Source of the DNA: Methylobacterium sp.
GTDB taxonomy: Bacteria; Pseudomonadota; Alphaproteobacteria; Rhizobiales; Beijerinckiaceae
Assembly: GCA_020252645.1 (NCBI GenBank)
Contig: JADCCN010000015.1
Coordinates: forward strand, 1-64,000
Length of the DNA stretch: 64,000 nucleotides
Direction of reading: 5' to 3'
This document shows, one piece after another, positions 1-11,096 of the stretch. The notes below the pieces were generated by a model, which was not told the DNA's origin, did no database searches, and worked only from the letters and a program-made list of their open reading frames with translations. Every line of letters begins with the position of its first letter. Position 1 is the stretch's first letter. The position numbers and the translations under genes are program-made.

Positions 1-57
1 ACCGCAAATTCTGCCCCATTGTTCGGCGCTCAGTTCGTAACGCTTCGGCTTCGCCAT
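1..57 (-). CDS. IS5-like transposase, N-terminal fragment (window edge)
   Basis: Reading leftward from an ATG at 57-55, nineteen codons run off the window start and encode MAKPKRYELSAEQWGRICG. The pattern K-R-Y-E-L-S-x-E-Q-W is the usual opening of IS5/IS4-type DDE transposases, whose first helices bind the element's ends. The catalytic domain is outside the window, so intactness cannot be judged. The outer terminus of the element should lie somewhere in 58-137, but no inverted repeat can be matched without the other end. Confidence 0.6.
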   Translation of the reverse strand, partial: MAKPKRYELSAEQWGRICG

Positions 58-137
58 CGTCAGGCTCCAGTTCAGAGAATCTGGAACCCCATGAATCACG
101 CCTTACACAAAAACTGAACCCTGAATGTCGATTGGTC

Positions 138-515
138 CTAGGCCGGTTCGATCAGGCTCACCGTGAAAGTATGCATCACACCATCTTCATCGCGGATCGA
201 CACATAGTCGCCCATATTGAAGCTGTGCGCGCCGAAGCGGAAACCCGCCTCGTCATCCTCGTCGCCGGCGATATCGTAGGTGAAGGCCCAGCTTCCACCC
301 TTGGGCCCGCCGCGATGGACGAGGTGGCCGAGGTCTATTTCTTCATCCGCCCAGAAGCGGCGGATGGTGCAGGCTTCCTTCGCCTTTGCCCATTCCCGCG
401 CGTCCAGATGCCCCGACCCGTCGAGCGGCGCGACCATCTCGTAGCCATGGGCGGCCGAGCCGTTCGGATATTCCCTGCTGCGGGCGAGGGTGAGCGTGAT
501 GCGCTGAAGCGGCAT
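138..515 (-). CDS. conserved-looking hypothetical protein, 125 aa
   Basis: I do not recognise this family. The ATG at 515 is preceded by a good ribosome binding site (AGGAG as the complement of 522-526, seven bases away), and third codon positions are GC-rich like those of neighbouring genes, so it is probably real. The protein is soluble, with no signal peptide or membrane segment. It has an acidic stretch (GDEDDEAG) near residue 85 and a C-terminal half rich in beta-forming residues. It lies between the transposase fragment and a divergent Ppx/GppA gene and appears to be transcribed alone. It ends in TAG. Confidence 0.65.
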   Translation of the reverse strand: MPLQRITLTLARSREYPNGSAAHGYEMVAPLDGSGHLDAREWAKAKEACTIRRFWADEEIDLGHLVHRGGPKGGSWAFTYDIAGDEDDEAGFRFGAHSFNMGDYVSIRDEDGVMHTFTVSLIEPA

Positions 516-691
516 GGAAAACTCCTGCTGGGCAAAAGGTGAACCGGTTTCCAGAATTCCCTGTTTGCGCGCCCGGGTCCATGATCTTCATCAAGGCGAG
601 GCGGCAAGGCGGCGAGCCTCGCCGTTTGCCGGAATGCCCGCCCTCGGCTATGTCCAGAAAGACAGCTTGTTCGAATTTGCCGGAGCGGCAC

Positions 692-1819
692 GTGGACCAC
701 AAGGGAGAAACGGGCGGAGGTGCCGCGGAGGCGCCTGCCGAAAGCCTGGCTGCGCCGCGCCCGCTTCTGCGCTCGGGTGCGCGCTCGGGCGCGCATGCCG
801 CCCGTTTCGGCATGCCCGGCGGGCGCGATCCGCGTTATGCCGCGCTCGATCTCGGCACCAATAATTGTCGCCTGCTCATTGCCCGGCCGGATGGTGACAG
901 CTTCCGCGTGGTCGATGCCTTCTCGCGCATCGTGCGGCTGGGCGAGGGAATCGCGACCACCGGCAGGATCTCGGATGGCGCGATGGAGCGCACGCTCGAG
1001 GCTCTGGCGGTGTGCCGCCGGAAAATCGAGGAGCGCAATGTCGCCCGCGTCCGGCTGGTGACCACCGAAGCCTGCCGCGTTGCACGGAATGGCGCAGCCT
1101 TCCTTGCGCGCGTGCGCGAGGAACTGGGGCTCGAACTGGAAGTGCTCGACCGTCGCTCCGAGGCCCTGCTCGCCGCGGCCGGATGTTCGGCGCTGGCGCA
1201 TAAGCAGGCCGGGAGCGTCGTGCTCTTCGATATCGGCGGCGGCTCGACCGAACTGGTCTGGCTTTCGCTGCGGGAGAAGGCCGCAGCACCCGGCGAGCCG
1301 GGCATCGCGAGCCGCGTGCGGGCCTGGGCCTCGTTGCCGGTTGGCGTCGTGACGCTCGCCGAACGCCATGGCGGCATGGATGTGACGCGCGAGACCTTCG
1401 AGGCCATGGTGGATGAAACGCTTGCCGCGCTGGCCGATTTCGCGGAGGCGGCGCGGCCGGCCATCGCCAGCCCGGGGTTTCATCTGCTCGGCACCTCCGG
1501 CACCGTCACGACGCTTGGTGGCCTGCATCTCGGCCTCGAGAAATATGATCGCCGCCGCGTGGACGGCTTGTGGATGCGCAAGGGGGAGGTCGACACGGCG
1601 ATCGGGAACCTCATCGACATGCCCTATGCCGCGCGGGCCGCGAATGGCTGCATCGGGCGCGACCGGGCCGATCTCGTCATCGCCGGGGCCGCGATCTTCG
1701 AGGCGATCCGCCGCGCCTTTCCGTCGGAAACCCTGCGCATCGGCGATCGGGGCCTGCGCGAAGGGATGCTGATCGAGATGATGCGCGCCGATGGCATGCT
1801 GAAAAGGCCCCGCCGATGA
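692..1819 (+). CDS. Ppx/GppA family phosphatase
   Basis: Exopolyphosphatase / guanosine pentaphosphate phosphohydrolase family enzyme (ASKHA fold), expected to release phosphate from polyphosphate or pppGpp in the cytosol. Visible family motifs are ALDLGTNN (about residues 51-58), FDIGGGSTEL (about 178-187) and GTSGTVTTLGG (about 267). I chose the GTG at 692 because GGAG (682-685) lies six bases upstream; an ATG at 812 lacks a binding site and would begin just ahead of the first motif. This gives 375 aa. The gene overlaps rlmE by four bases (ATGA), so the two are probably co-translated. A second, longer family member follows ppk at 49898, so this copy may be the GppA-like one, but sequence alone does not settle the substrate. 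Confidence 0.88.
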   Translation: MDHKGETGGGAAEAPAESLAAPRPLLRSGARSGAHAARFGMPGGRDPRYAALDLGTNNCRLLIARPDGDSFRVVDAFSRIVRLGEGIATTGRISDGAMERTLEALAVCRRKIEERNVARVRLVTTEACRVARNGAAFLARVREELGLELEVLDRRSEALLAAAGCSALAHKQAGSVVLFDIGGGSTELVWLSLREKAAAPGEPGIASRVRAWASLPVGVVTLAERHGGMDVTRETFEAMVDETLAALADFAEAARPAIASPGFHLLGTSGTVTTLGGLHLGLEKYDRRRVDGLWMRKGEVDTAIGNLIDMPYAARAANGCIGRDRADLVIAGAAIFEAIRRAFPSETLRIGDRGLREGMLIEMMRADGMLKRPRR

Positions 1820-2550
1820 CGGACAAGCCCAAGAATCCCGCGCCGAAAAACCACACGCCCGGCAAGCAGAAGGGCAAGGCCAGGGTTTCGGGCCGCGAAA
1901 TGGCGGTGCGCCTGCGCACGGCCGGCAAGCGCACCACAAGCCAGCAGAAATGGCTCGAACGGCAATTGAACGACCCTTACGTCGCCAAGGCCAAGGCGGA
2001 GGGCCGGCGCAGCCGCGCGGCCTACAAGTTCAAGGAGATCGACGACAAGCATCACCTGCTGAAGCCGGGCATGCGCATCATCGATCTTGGCTGCGCGCCG
2101 GGCGGCTGGTGCCAGCTTGCGGCCGAGCGCGTGGGCTCCACGGAAGCCAATCCGCGCGTGATCGGCATCGACCTGCTGCCGGTCGACCCGATCCCCGGCG
2201 TGAAGCTCCTAGAGATGGATTTCATGAGCCCCGAGGCGGATGAGCGCCTCAAGGCCGAACTCGGCGGGCTGGCCGATGGCGTTCTTTCGGACATGGCCGC
2301 GAACACCACGGGCCACAAGAAGACCGATCACCTGCGCATCATCGGCCTTGCGGAAGGGGCGGTGGCCTTCGCCCGCGAGGTGCTGGCGCCGGGCGGCTTC
2401 TTCCTGTGCAAGCTCTTCCAGGGCGGGGATACGGCGGCGCTCGTCACCGAACTCAAGCGCGATTTCGCGACCGTGCGGCATGTGAAGCCGCAGGCGAGCC
2501 GCGCGGATTCGAGCGAACTCTACGTGCTGGCGACGGGGTTCAGGGGGTAG
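1816..2550 (+). CDS. rlmE: 23S rRNA (uridine-2'-O-)-methyltransferase RlmE (FtsJ/RrmJ)
   Basis: SAM-dependent enzyme that methylates U2552 of 23S rRNA in the peptidyl transferase A loop late in 50S assembly. The SAM site reads DLGCAPGGW (about residues 90-98). The catalytic K-D-K-E set is present as K71 (YKFKEI), D159 (LSDMAA), K199 (LCKLFQGG) and E234 (SSELYVL). The 244 aa protein is longer than E. coli RlmE (209 aa) because of a basic, Pro/Lys-rich N-terminal extension of about 40 residues, common in alphaproteobacterial forms. Its ATG overlaps the stop of the phosphatase gene. It ends in TAG immediately next to the convergent small gene at 2551. Confidence 0.95.
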   Translation: MTDKPKNPAPKNHTPGKQKGKARVSGREMAVRLRTAGKRTTSQQKWLERQLNDPYVAKAKAEGRRSRAAYKFKEIDDKHHLLKPGMRIIDLGCAPGGWCQLAAERVGSTEANPRVIGIDLLPVDPIPGVKLLEMDFMSPEADERLKAELGGLADGVLSDMAANTTGHKKTDHLRIIGLAEGAVAFAREVLAPGGFFLCKLFQGGDTAALVTELKRDFATVRHVKPQASRADSSELYVLATGFRG

Positions 2551-2784
2551 TCACTTTCCCAGATTTTCGTCCATCCACGCCTCGATGTCATCAAGGCTCG
2601 CGCAGAACGGATATTCCTGGTCCCCGAAGACGATCTTCATCGTCTCCCCGTCGCGCAGCATGTAGCCGCCATGGGCCAGAACCCGCTTGTCCGGCTTCTG
2701 GCAGGTCATGATATGCAGGTTGTAGCGGATGGCGAGGCGCTTCGCCCGCCTTTCGCGCGCGGCGATGGCTTCTTTCCGGCTCAT
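2551..2784 (-). CDS. small hypothetical protein downstream of guaA, 77 aa
   Basis: No recognised family. The N-terminus is basic (MSRKEAIAARERRAKR), followed by a mixed region and an acidic C-terminus containing SLDDIEAWMDENL. The start is seven bases after the guaA stop and uses a GGGAG site inside the last guaA codons, so it is probably the third gene of the rsmB-like/guaA transcription unit. It stops exactly where the convergent rlmE stops (adjacent bases 2550/2551). Being cotranscribed with guaA does not by itself show a role in GMP synthesis. Confidence 0.7.
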   Translation of the reverse strand: MSRKEAIAARERRAKRLAIRYNLHIMTCQKPDKRVLAHGGYMLRDGETMKIVFGDQEYPFCASLDDIEAWMDENLGK

Positions 2785-2791
2785 CGGCGTC

Positions 2792-4366
2792 TCACTCCCA
2801 CTCGATCGTGCCGGGTGGTTTCGAGGTGATGTCGTAGGTGACGCGGTTGATTCCCTTCACCTCATTGATGATGCGTGTCGCCACGCGGCCCAGGAAGGCC
2901 ATGTCGAAGGGGTAGAAATCGGCCGTCATGCCATCCACCGAGGTCACGGCGCGCAAGGCGCAGACGTGATCATAGGTGCGGCCGTCGCCCATCACGCCCA
3001 CGCTGCGCACCGGCAGCAGCACGGCGAAAGACTGCCAGATCGTATCGTAGAGCCCGGCCTTGCGGATTTCCTCGAGATAGATCGCATCCGCCTCGCGCAG
3101 CATGTCGGCCTTCTCGCGGGTGACCTCGCCGGGAATGCGGATCGCGAGGCCCGGGCCGGGGAAGGGGTGACGGCCGACAAAGGTTTCCGGCAGGCCAAGT
3201 TCCCGGCCGAGCGCCCGCACCTCGTCCTTGAAGAGCTCGCGCAAGGGTTCCACGAGCTTCAGGTTCATGCGCTCGGGCAGGCCGCCCACGTTGTGATGGC
3301 TCTTGATGGTGACGCTGGGCCCGCCCGAAAAGCTCACGCTTTCAATCACATCAGGGTAGAGCGTGCCCTGCGCGAGGAATTCCGCCGGTTGTTGCCCGTT
3401 CTTTGCGATCTTCTTCGCTTCCGCCTCGAACACATCGATGAAGAGCCTGCCGATGGTCTTGCGCTTCACCTCCGGGTCGGAAATGCCGGCCAGCGCGCCG
3501 AGGAAGGTCTCGCTTGCATCCACATGCACCAGCGGAATGTTGTAAGCCCCGCGGAACAGGTTCACCACCTCTTCGCTCTCGCCCTTCCGCATCAGCCCGT
3601 GATCGACATAGACGCAAGTGAGCTGATCGCCGATCGCCTCGTGGATCAGCACGGCCGCGACAGAGGAATCCACCCCGCCTGAGAGGCCGCAAATGACCTT
3701 GCCCTTGCCTACCTGATCGCGGATTTTTGCAATCATCTCCGCGCGATAGGCTCCCATGGTCCAATCGGATTTCAACCCGGCGATGTTGTGCACGAAATTC
3801 GCGATCAGCTTGCCGCCATCGGGCGTGTGCACCACTTCGGGGTGAAACATCGTGGTATAGATGCGGCGCTTTTCATCCGTGGCGATGGCGAAGGGCGCGT
3901 TCTCGCTCGTGGCCTTCACGCTGAAGCCCTCGGGCAGCTTCGTCACGCGGTCGCCATGGCTCATCCAGACCGGATACCGCTGGCCGACTTCCCAGAGCTT
4001 GTCGAAAAGCGCCGAGGCCTCCTTGATCTCGATATCGGCCCGGCCGAATTCGGCGGCATGCCCGCCTTCCACCACGCCGCCGAGCTGAACGGCGGTGGTC
4101 TGCTGGCCGTAGCAGATCGCCATGATCGGCAGGCCACTTGCGAATACCGCCTCCGGCGCGCGGGGGCTGCCCGCGCGCGTCACGCTGTCCGGCCCGCCCG
4201 ACAGGATGATCGCCTTGGGCCGGAGCTTCAGAAACGCCGCATCTGCCTTCTGGTAGGGGTGGATTTCGCAATAGACGCCTGTTTCGCGCACGCGCCGGGC
4301 GATGAGCTGCGTCACCTGCGAGCCGAAATCGATGATGAGAACGGTGTCGTGGTTGGGGATCGTCAT
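2792..4366 (-). CDS. guaA: GMP synthase (glutamine-hydrolysing)
   Basis: Converts XMP to GMP using ATP and ammonia from glutamine, the last step of guanine nucleotide synthesis. The N-terminal class I amidotransferase domain has its nucleophile at C85 (AICYGQQ) and the His-Glu pair in MFHPEVVHT near residue 184. The middle ATP-pyrophosphatase domain has the P-loop GLSGGVDSS, and the C-terminal dimerisation domain ends in KPPGTIEWE. The ATG at 4366 is chosen for the GAAAGG site six bases upstream, giving 524 aa, the normal length. It starts 17 bases after the rsmB-like gene and is followed by a small gene, forming a three-gene unit. Confidence 0.97.
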   Translation of the reverse strand: MTIPNHDTVLIIDFGSQVTQLIARRVRETGVYCEIHPYQKADAAFLKLRPKAIILSGGPDSVTRAGSPRAPEAVFASGLPIMAICYGQQTTAVQLGGVVEGGHAAEFGRADIEIKEASALFDKLWEVGQRYPVWMSHGDRVTKLPEGFSVKATSENAPFAIATDEKRRIYTTMFHPEVVHTPDGGKLIANFVHNIAGLKSDWTMGAYRAEMIAKIRDQVGKGKVICGLSGGVDSSVAAVLIHEAIGDQLTCVYVDHGLMRKGESEEVVNLFRGAYNIPLVHVDASETFLGALAGISDPEVKRKTIGRLFIDVFEAEAKKIAKNGQQPAEFLAQGTLYPDVIESVSFSGGPSVTIKSHHNVGGLPERMNLKLVEPLRELFKDEVRALGRELGLPETFVGRHPFPGPGLAIRIPGEVTREKADMLREADAIYLEEIRKAGLYDTIWQSFAVLLPVRSVGVMGDGRTYDHVCALRAVTSVDGMTADFYPFDMAFLGRVATRIINEVKGINRVTYDITSKPPGTIEWE

Positions 4367-4383
4367 GGCCGGCCTTTCGGCAA

Positions 4384-5694
4384 TCAGGTGGAGCGTGTGA
4401 GAACACAAATGAAGAAGCCGTCGGTATCCGTGCGATGCGGCGAGAGCAGCAGGCCGAGGCCGGAGACGTCACAATACCGGCCGATTGCATCCAGCCCGGC
4501 GGCCCTGGCATTCGCGGCGGGGTCGAGAACCTTGAAATCCGGGTTTGCGGCCAGAAATGCCTTCACCTGCGCGCCGTTCTCGGCATCAAGCAGCGAGCAG
4601 GTGATGTAGACGAGCCGCCCGCCGGGCTTCACACCGCGTTTTGCCTCGTCCAACACCGCGCGTTGCTCTTCGCGGCGCATCTCCAGCGCATTGGGCCTGA
4701 GGCGCCATTTCGCATCCGGGTGCCGGCGCCATGTGCCGGTGCCGGTGCAGGGCGCATCGACCAGCACGAGATCGCATCTGCCCGCGAGGTCATGAAGCTT
4801 TGCGGTTTCCTTCCCCCTGGGCGTGCGCACCTGCACGTTCCGCGCCCCGGCGCGCGTGAGGCGCTCATGGATGGGTGCAAGGCGACGCGCATCATTGTCG
4901 GTCGCGAAGATCTGGCCCTTGTTGTTCATCTCCGCGGCCATGGCGAGTGTCTTGCCGCCCCCGCCCGCGCAGAAATCGAGCACCTGCATGCCCGGCTTCG
5001 CTCCCGCCAGCAGGGAAGCGAGCTGGGAACCCTCATCCTGGATTTCCACCGCGCCCTTGATGAAGGCCGGCTCGGCCTGAAGGTAGGGCGCGCGACCCTC
5101 GGCATTCGGCTTGAACCGCAGGCCATAGGGCGAATACCGCGTCGCCTCCGGCCCGAGATGCCCGAGCGCCTCCATCGCCTTGAGGCGGATGAGTTTCAGC
5201 GCATTCGCCCGCGCATCCACCGGCGCGCGGGAGGCAAGCGCCGCCGCCTCATCCACGCGCGTCTCGCCAAAGCTCCTGGCCAGTTCCGCATCGAGCCATT
5301 CCGGGTAATTGCCACGCACATGCGCCGGCGCATCGGAGAGATCCGCAGCGGAAAGCGCCGCGTGCTCGGCTTCGGAGAGCGGGGCGGGCGCGAAGCGTTC
5401 GCCCGTGAAGAGAGCGGCGATCGCCTCGGCCGCCATGCCGCGCAGCATTCGCAACATGCCGATGAGGGCGCATCTGCCGCTCTCGGTTTCACCCCGCAAC
5501 CCCATGATCCACTGGGCGGAAGCCTTGACGCGCAAGGTGTCGTGCACGAGGTTGCCGATGGCGTTGCGATCGCCCGAACCGGCATAGCGGTTCGCCTTGC
5601 CCCAATCCGCGAGCGCGGGCCCGATTGGCCGCTTGCGATCGAGGATTTCGTCAAGAAGCGCGATGGCGGCGGAGAGGCGGGCGGCGGGGGTCAT
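4384..5694 (-). CDS. RsmB/NOP family rRNA (cytosine-5-)-methyltransferase
   Basis: SAM-dependent m5C methyltransferase of RNA, probably acting on 16S rRNA. The N-terminal ~150 residues resemble the NusB/RsmB RNA-binding region. The catalytic domain has the SAM site [11 protein letters not shown] (residues 239-249) and both mechanistic cysteines: C316 in VDAPCTGTG (helps release) and C366 in YITCSLL (nucleophile). At 436 aa it is the expected size. It is the first gene of the unit that includes guaA. Assigning it to position C967 of 16S rRNA would be by family analogy only, so no symbol is given. Confidence 0.88.
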   Translation of the reverse strand: MTPAARLSAAIALLDEILDRKRPIGPALADWGKANRYAGSGDRNAIGNLVHDTLRVKASAQWIMGLRGETESGRCALIGMLRMLRGMAAEAIAALFTGERFAPAPLSEAEHAALSAADLSDAPAHVRGNYPEWLDAELARSFGETRVDEAAALASRAPVDARANALKLIRLKAMEALGHLGPEATRYSPYGLRFKPNAEGRAPYLQAEPAFIKGAVEIQDEGSQLASLLAGAKPGMQVLDFCAGGGGKTLAMAAEMNNKGQIFATDNDARRLAPIHERLTRAGARNVQVRTPRGKETAKLHDLAGRCDLVLVDAPCTGTGTWRRHPDAKWRLRPNALEMRREEQRAVLDEAKRGVKPGGRLVYITCSLLDAENGAQVKAFLAANPDFKVLDPAANARAAGLDAIGRYCDVSGLGLLLSPHRTDTDGFFICVLTRST

Positions 5695-5915
5695 TGGCGG
5701 ATCGCTTGGCGTGAAGGCCGGGACAAGTCAAGCCAATCGGCCGCCGGAAACGGATCGTTACCCTTTCGTGACCATTTCCGTTCAGAACCGATCCATGTGC
5801 CGCGTTTCTGCCACGATTCGGGCGGAAGCCGGCATCACACCGGTTCTGCGGTGGATCCGGCTCCGCCCCGGAGCCAATCCTTCCGCGGATTTCCTCGTTT
5901 ATCAGGAGTATTCTC

Positions 5916-6074
5916 ATGAAGAAGATCATCAACGGCTTGCTCGCGGCCGCCATGCTCATTTCGGTCGCGGCTTGCGCCTCCTCGCAGGCCCAGCAGACCG
6001 ACCTCACCCCGCCGGCGCGTGGCATTGATGCCAAGACGCAGCTGGAATGCGGCACGAAGCGCGCCTGCCGCTGA
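5916..6074 (+). CDS. small lipoprotein, 52 aa
   Basis: A short gene with a strong CAGGAG site (5903-5908) seven bases before the ATG. The protein starts MKK, has a hydrophobic stretch (LLAAAMLIS) and a lipobox V-A-A-C with the lipidated cysteine at C20, so the mature part is only 33 residues. It contains two further cysteines (C45 and C51), which could pair after export. It is followed 26 bases later by a clear intrinsic terminator. It resembles the entericidin-sized small lipoproteins in architecture, but I see no diagnostic sequence identity. It stands alone between the rsmB-like gene, which it diverges from, and guaB, which it converges with. Confidence 0.8.
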   Translation: MKKIINGLLAAAMLISVAACASSQAQQTDLTPPARGIDAKTQLECGTKRACR

Positions 6075-6100
6075 GCGTTTTGCGCCTTTTTCGAAGGCGA

Positions 6101-6125
6101 AAGCCCGCCTCACGGCGGGCTTTTT
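6101..6125 (+). terminator. intrinsic terminator after the small lipoprotein gene
   Basis: A nine-pair stem AAGCCCGCC / GGCGGGCTT with a TCAC loop, followed by a run of T (through 6125). It lies 26 bases past the lipoprotein stop and has the canonical rho-independent layout in the + direction. Because the left arm begins with AA, it has little T-tract in the other direction. Confidence 0.88.
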
Positions 6126-6139
6126 GCATGGCGGGCAAA

Positions 6140-6267
6140 AGTCTTGGCGATCAACAGTCTTGGCGATCAACAGTCTTGGCGATCAACAGTCTTGGCGGGC
6201 AAGAGTCTTGGCGGGCAAGAGTCTTGGCGGGCAAGAGTCATAGTGGGCAAGAGCCTTGGCGGGCAGG
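6140..6267. repeat. 16-bp direct tandem repeat array, eight units
   Basis: Eight head-to-tail 16-bp units. Units 1-3 read AGTCTTGGCGATCAAC, units 4-6 read AGTCTTGGCGGGCAAG, unit 7 is AGTCATAGTGGGCAAG and unit 8 is AGCCTTGGCGGGCAGG. A partial unit (TGGCGGGCAAA) precedes them at about 6129. The period is not a multiple of three and no gene crosses the array, so it is non-coding. It sits between the lipoprotein terminator and the end of guaB. The two homogenised blocks suggest expansion by replication slippage. Confidence 0.95.
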
Positions 6268-6295
6268 ATCGCAAGGATGATGAACCGCCCGCACC

Positions 6296-8190
<1,895 letters not shown>

Positions 8191-8775
8191 ATGGTCGCGT
8201 TGAACGGGCTCGTTGCCGGGCTGGTGATTTTTCTGGGAGGCCATCTCGTCTCCCGCTTCACCGGGCTCCGCCAGGCCCTGGTGAACCGTTTCGGACCGAA
8301 CCTCTATCGCTCGCTTTATTCGCTGGTGGCCGTGATGGGTTTCGCGCTAATCATCCATGGCTTCGGCATCTATCGCGCCGCCGGCTATATCCCGGTCTGG
8401 GAGCCGCCGCGCTTCCTCTCTCATCTCTCGGTTCTGCTGGTCTGGCCGGCCTTCATCCTGCTCGCCGCCACCTATCTGCCGGGCCTGATCAAGGCGAAGG
8501 CGAAGCACCCGATGCTTGCCGCCGTGAAGCTCTGGGCCACGGCGCATCTGCTGGCGAATGGCGATCTCGGGTCCATCCTGCTCTTCGGCTCGTTCCTGGG
8601 CTGGGCGGTCTATGCACGCATCGCGCTGAAGCGCGCGGGTGCGGCGACCATGCCCGCGCCATCCGGCTTTACCCGGAATGACGTGATCGCCGTGGTTGTC
8701 GGCACGCTTGTCGCGCTCGCCTTCATGTTCGGCCTGCACCGCACGCTGATCGGGGTAGGAATCTTCGGCGTTTGA
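8191..8775 (+). CDS. NnrU family integral membrane protein
   Basis: Predicted inner-membrane protein of 194 aa with about five or six hydrophobic helices: an N-terminal one containing GLVAGLVIFLGGHLVSRF, then LYSLVAVMGFALIIHGFGIY, LLVWPAFILLAATYL, a segment with LLANGDLGSILLFGSFLGWAVYARI, and a C-terminal one. The pattern H-P-M-L-A-A-V-K-L-W-A-x-A-H-L-L-A-N-G-D is typical of the NnrU family, first noted near nitrite/NO reductase genes; the biochemical function is not established. A GGAGAG site lies just before the ATG. It is followed by a YfgM-like gene and der on the same strand, with no denitrification genes nearby. Confidence 0.85.
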   Translation: MVALNGLVAGLVIFLGGHLVSRFTGLRQALVNRFGPNLYRSLYSLVAVMGFALIIHGFGIYRAAGYIPVWEPPRFLSHLSVLLVWPAFILLAATYLPGLIKAKAKHPMLAAVKLWATAHLLANGDLGSILLFGSFLGWAVYARIALKRAGAATMPAPSGFTRNDVIAVVVGTLVALAFMFGLHRTLIGVGIFGV

Positions 8776-8844
8776 CGCTAAGGCGTTCCCACGAGACGAA
8801 AAGAGGTCGCGCCCGTGCGGTCCGCTTGAAAACTGGGAAGCCCG

Positions 8845-9510
8845 ATGTCGGATATCTTTCGCGAGATCGATGAGGAAATCCGCCGCGACAAGGCGAATGA
8901 ACTCTGGAAGAAACACGGGCCGAAATTCATCGCGGCTGCCCTGTTGTTCATCGCCAGCGTCGCCGGCTGGCAATTCTGGCAATCCCAGCAACTCAAGCAG
9001 CGCAACGCCGCCGGCGCGGCCTTCGAGGCGGCCATCGCCGAAGCCAACAGCGACAAGCCCGAGGCACAGGCCAGCCTTGCCGCCCTTTCGGCGGGCAGGA
9101 GCGGCCCCTATCCCGCCCTGTCGCGAATCCGGCTCGCTTCCGAAATGGCCCGCACCGCGAAGGATGACGCGGCGCGCGCCAATGCGATCTCCGCCTTCGA
9201 CGCGATTGGAGCCGATTCGGCGCTGCCGAGCGAATGGCGCGAGCTGGCGAAACTGCGCGCGGGCCTCCTGCTCGTCGATACCGCACCGCTCGCGGAGATC
9301 GAGAAGCGGCTCTCGCCGCTGATTTCGGCCAATGGCATCTTCCGCCATTCCGCGCGCGAGGGCCTGGCGCTCTCGGCCTGGAAGCACAAGGACAACGCGA
9401 AGGCGCTCGATGCGCTGCAGGCGATCATCCTGGATGCGGAAACGCCGCAGGGCTTGCGCCAGCGCGCCGAATTGCTGCTCGCGGTGGTGCGTGCCGGGCC
9501 CATCCGGTAA
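8845..9510 (+). CDS. YfgM-like membrane-anchored TPR protein upstream of der
   Basis: 221 aa. A charged cytoplasmic N-terminus ([17 protein letters not shown]) precedes a single membrane helix at about residues 27-45 ([18 protein letters not shown]), followed by an alpha-helical, TPR-like periplasmic domain. This layout matches YfgM/ancillary SecYEG translocon proteins, which bind periplasmic chaperones. It ends ten bases before der. In many proteobacteria a BamB beta-propeller gene sits between yfgM and der; here there is no room for one. Confidence 0.8.
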   Translation: MSDIFREIDEEIRRDKANELWKKHGPKFIAAALLFIASVAGWQFWQSQQLKQRNAAGAAFEAAIAEANSDKPEAQASLAALSAGRSGPYPALSRIRLASEMARTAKDDAARANAISAFDAIGADSALPSEWRELAKLRAGLLLVDTAPLAEIEKRLSPLISANGIFRHSAREGLALSAWKHKDNAKALDALQAIILDAETPQGLRQRAELLLAVVRAGPIR

Positions 9511-9520
9511 AGAACAACCG

Positions 9521-10945
9521 ATGACCCTCAAGATTGCCCTCGTCGGCAGGCCCAACGTCGGCAAATCCACCCTGTTCAACCGCCTCGTGGGCAAGAAGCT
9601 CGCGCTGGTGGATGACCGGCCGGGCGTAACGCGCGATCGTCGCCTGGGCGAAGCCCGCATCGGGCCGGAACGTTTCTCGGTGATCGACACCGCGGGCCTT
9701 GAGGATTCCGCGGCTGACAGCCTCACCGCGCGCATGCGCCGGCAGACGGAAGCGGCCATCGCCGAAAGCGATTGCGTGATTTTCCTCATCGATGGCCGCG
9801 CCGGTTTGATGCCCGATGACCGACATTTCGCCGAACTCGTGCGCCGTTCGGGCAAGCCCGTCATCCTCGCCGCCAACAAGGTCGAGGGGAAGCAGGGCAT
9901 GGCCGGCGCCTACGAGGCCTTCAGCCTGGGCCTCGGCGATCCGCTGGCGATTTCCGCCGAGCATGGCGAGGGCATGGGGGAACTCTACGAGGCCATTCTC
10001 GCGCAGCTCGATGCCAAGGCCGGGCGCGAGGCAGCGACCCGTGCCCCTGAACCCGAAAGCGATGAAGCCGAGACCGATCTCGATGTCTTCGATGCGGATG
10101 ACGAGGAAGGCGAGGATCTCGAGAATTCCGGCAAGCCCCTGCGCATTGCCATCGTGGGGCGCCCGAATGCGGGCAAATCCACACTCATCAACACCATGCT
10201 GGGCGAGGATCGCCTGCTTGTCGGCCCGGAGGCCGGCATCACGCGGGATTCCATCGGGCTTGATTGGGAATGGCGCGGGCGCAAGGTGAAGGTGTTCGAC
10301 ACCGCAGGCCTCAGGAAGCGCTCTCGCATCGAGGACAAGGTGGAGAAGCTCGCCGCGGGCGATGCCATCCGCGCCGCGAAATTCGCGGAGGTCGTGGTGG
10401 TGCTGCTCGACGCGACGATCGCGCTCGAGAAGCAGGATCTCACCATCATCGATCTCATCGAGCGCGAGGGCCGTGCCGTGGTGATCGGGCTTAACAAATG
10501 GGATCTGATCGAAACGCGCGGCGCCACGCTCTCGACGCTCAGGGAAGAGACGCAGCGCCTGCTGCCGCAGGTGAAGGGCTGCCCCATCGTGCCGCTTTCG
10601 GGCCTGGCGGGGCAGGGCATCGACAAGCTGATGGAAGGCGTCGTCTCGGCCTGGAAGGTGTGGAACGCGCGCGTTTCCACCGCGAAGCTCAACCGCTGGC
10701 TGGAGGGCGTCACGCAGAACCACCCGCCGCCGGCCGTGTCGGGTCGTCGCATCAAGCTGCGCTATGCCACGCAGGTGAAGACCCGTCCGCCGCATTTCGC
10801 GATCTTCGGCAACCAGCTCGACATGCTGCCCGAGGCCTATCGCCGCTATCTCGTGAATTCGCTGCGCGAGAACTTCAACCTGCCGGGCACGCCGATCCGG
10901 CTTTCCTTGCGGACGAGCGACAATCCCTTTGACAAGAAGCGCTGA
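9521..10945 (+). CDS. der: ribosome biogenesis GTPase Der (EngA)
   Basis: Double-GTPase essential for 50S subunit assembly. The first G domain has GRPNVGKST (residues 8-16), DTAGLED and NKVEG. The second begins near residue 213 with GRPNAGKST, then DTAGLRKRS and NKWD. A KH-like RNA-binding domain completes the 474 aa. The first G4 motif is NKVE rather than the usual NKxD; in alphaproteobacterial Der an altered first G4 motif is common. An acidic linker (rich in E and D, about residues 176-205) joins the G domains. The ATG at 9521 is the only start consistent with the first P-loop. Confidence 0.97.
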   Translation: MTLKIALVGRPNVGKSTLFNRLVGKKLALVDDRPGVTRDRRLGEARIGPERFSVIDTAGLEDSAADSLTARMRRQTEAAIAESDCVIFLIDGRAGLMPDDRHFAELVRRSGKPVILAANKVEGKQGMAGAYEAFSLGLGDPLAISAEHGEGMGELYEAILAQLDAKAGREAATRAPEPESDEAETDLDVFDADDEEGEDLENSGKPLRIAIVGRPNAGKSTLINTMLGEDRLLVGPEAGITRDSIGLDWEWRGRKVKVFDTAGLRKRSRIEDKVEKLAAGDAIRAAKFAEVVVVLLDATIALEKQDLTIIDLIEREGRAVVIGLNKWDLIETRGATLSTLREETQRLLPQVKGCPIVPLSGLAGQGIDKLMEGVVSAWKVWNARVSTAKLNRWLEGVTQNHPPPAVSGRRIKLRYATQVKTRPPHFAIFGNQLDMLPEAYRRYLVNSLRENFNLPGTPIRLSLRTSDNPFDKKR

Positions 10946-11096
10946 CCTGACGGGCCCGACGGGCAAGCCGACTCGTTTTGTCGGTCAGGTCTGGGAAATT
11001 CAGGACACGCCCCTCGGCGGCTCCGTGCGAATCCCGAGTGAAGCTCCGCAACGAAAGCGAAGATTGCCGGCTGATCCGGACCGGCAAATCCCGCCC

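Noticed and set aside
595-623. GGCGAGG / CCTCGCC inverted repeat before the first Ppx/GppA gene
   Set aside because: Arms are G/C-simple with a 15-base loop and no T run; it could easily occur by chance in this composition.
6140-6267. Possible CRISPR array
   Set aside because: Units are directly adjacent with no spacers, and no cas genes are near.
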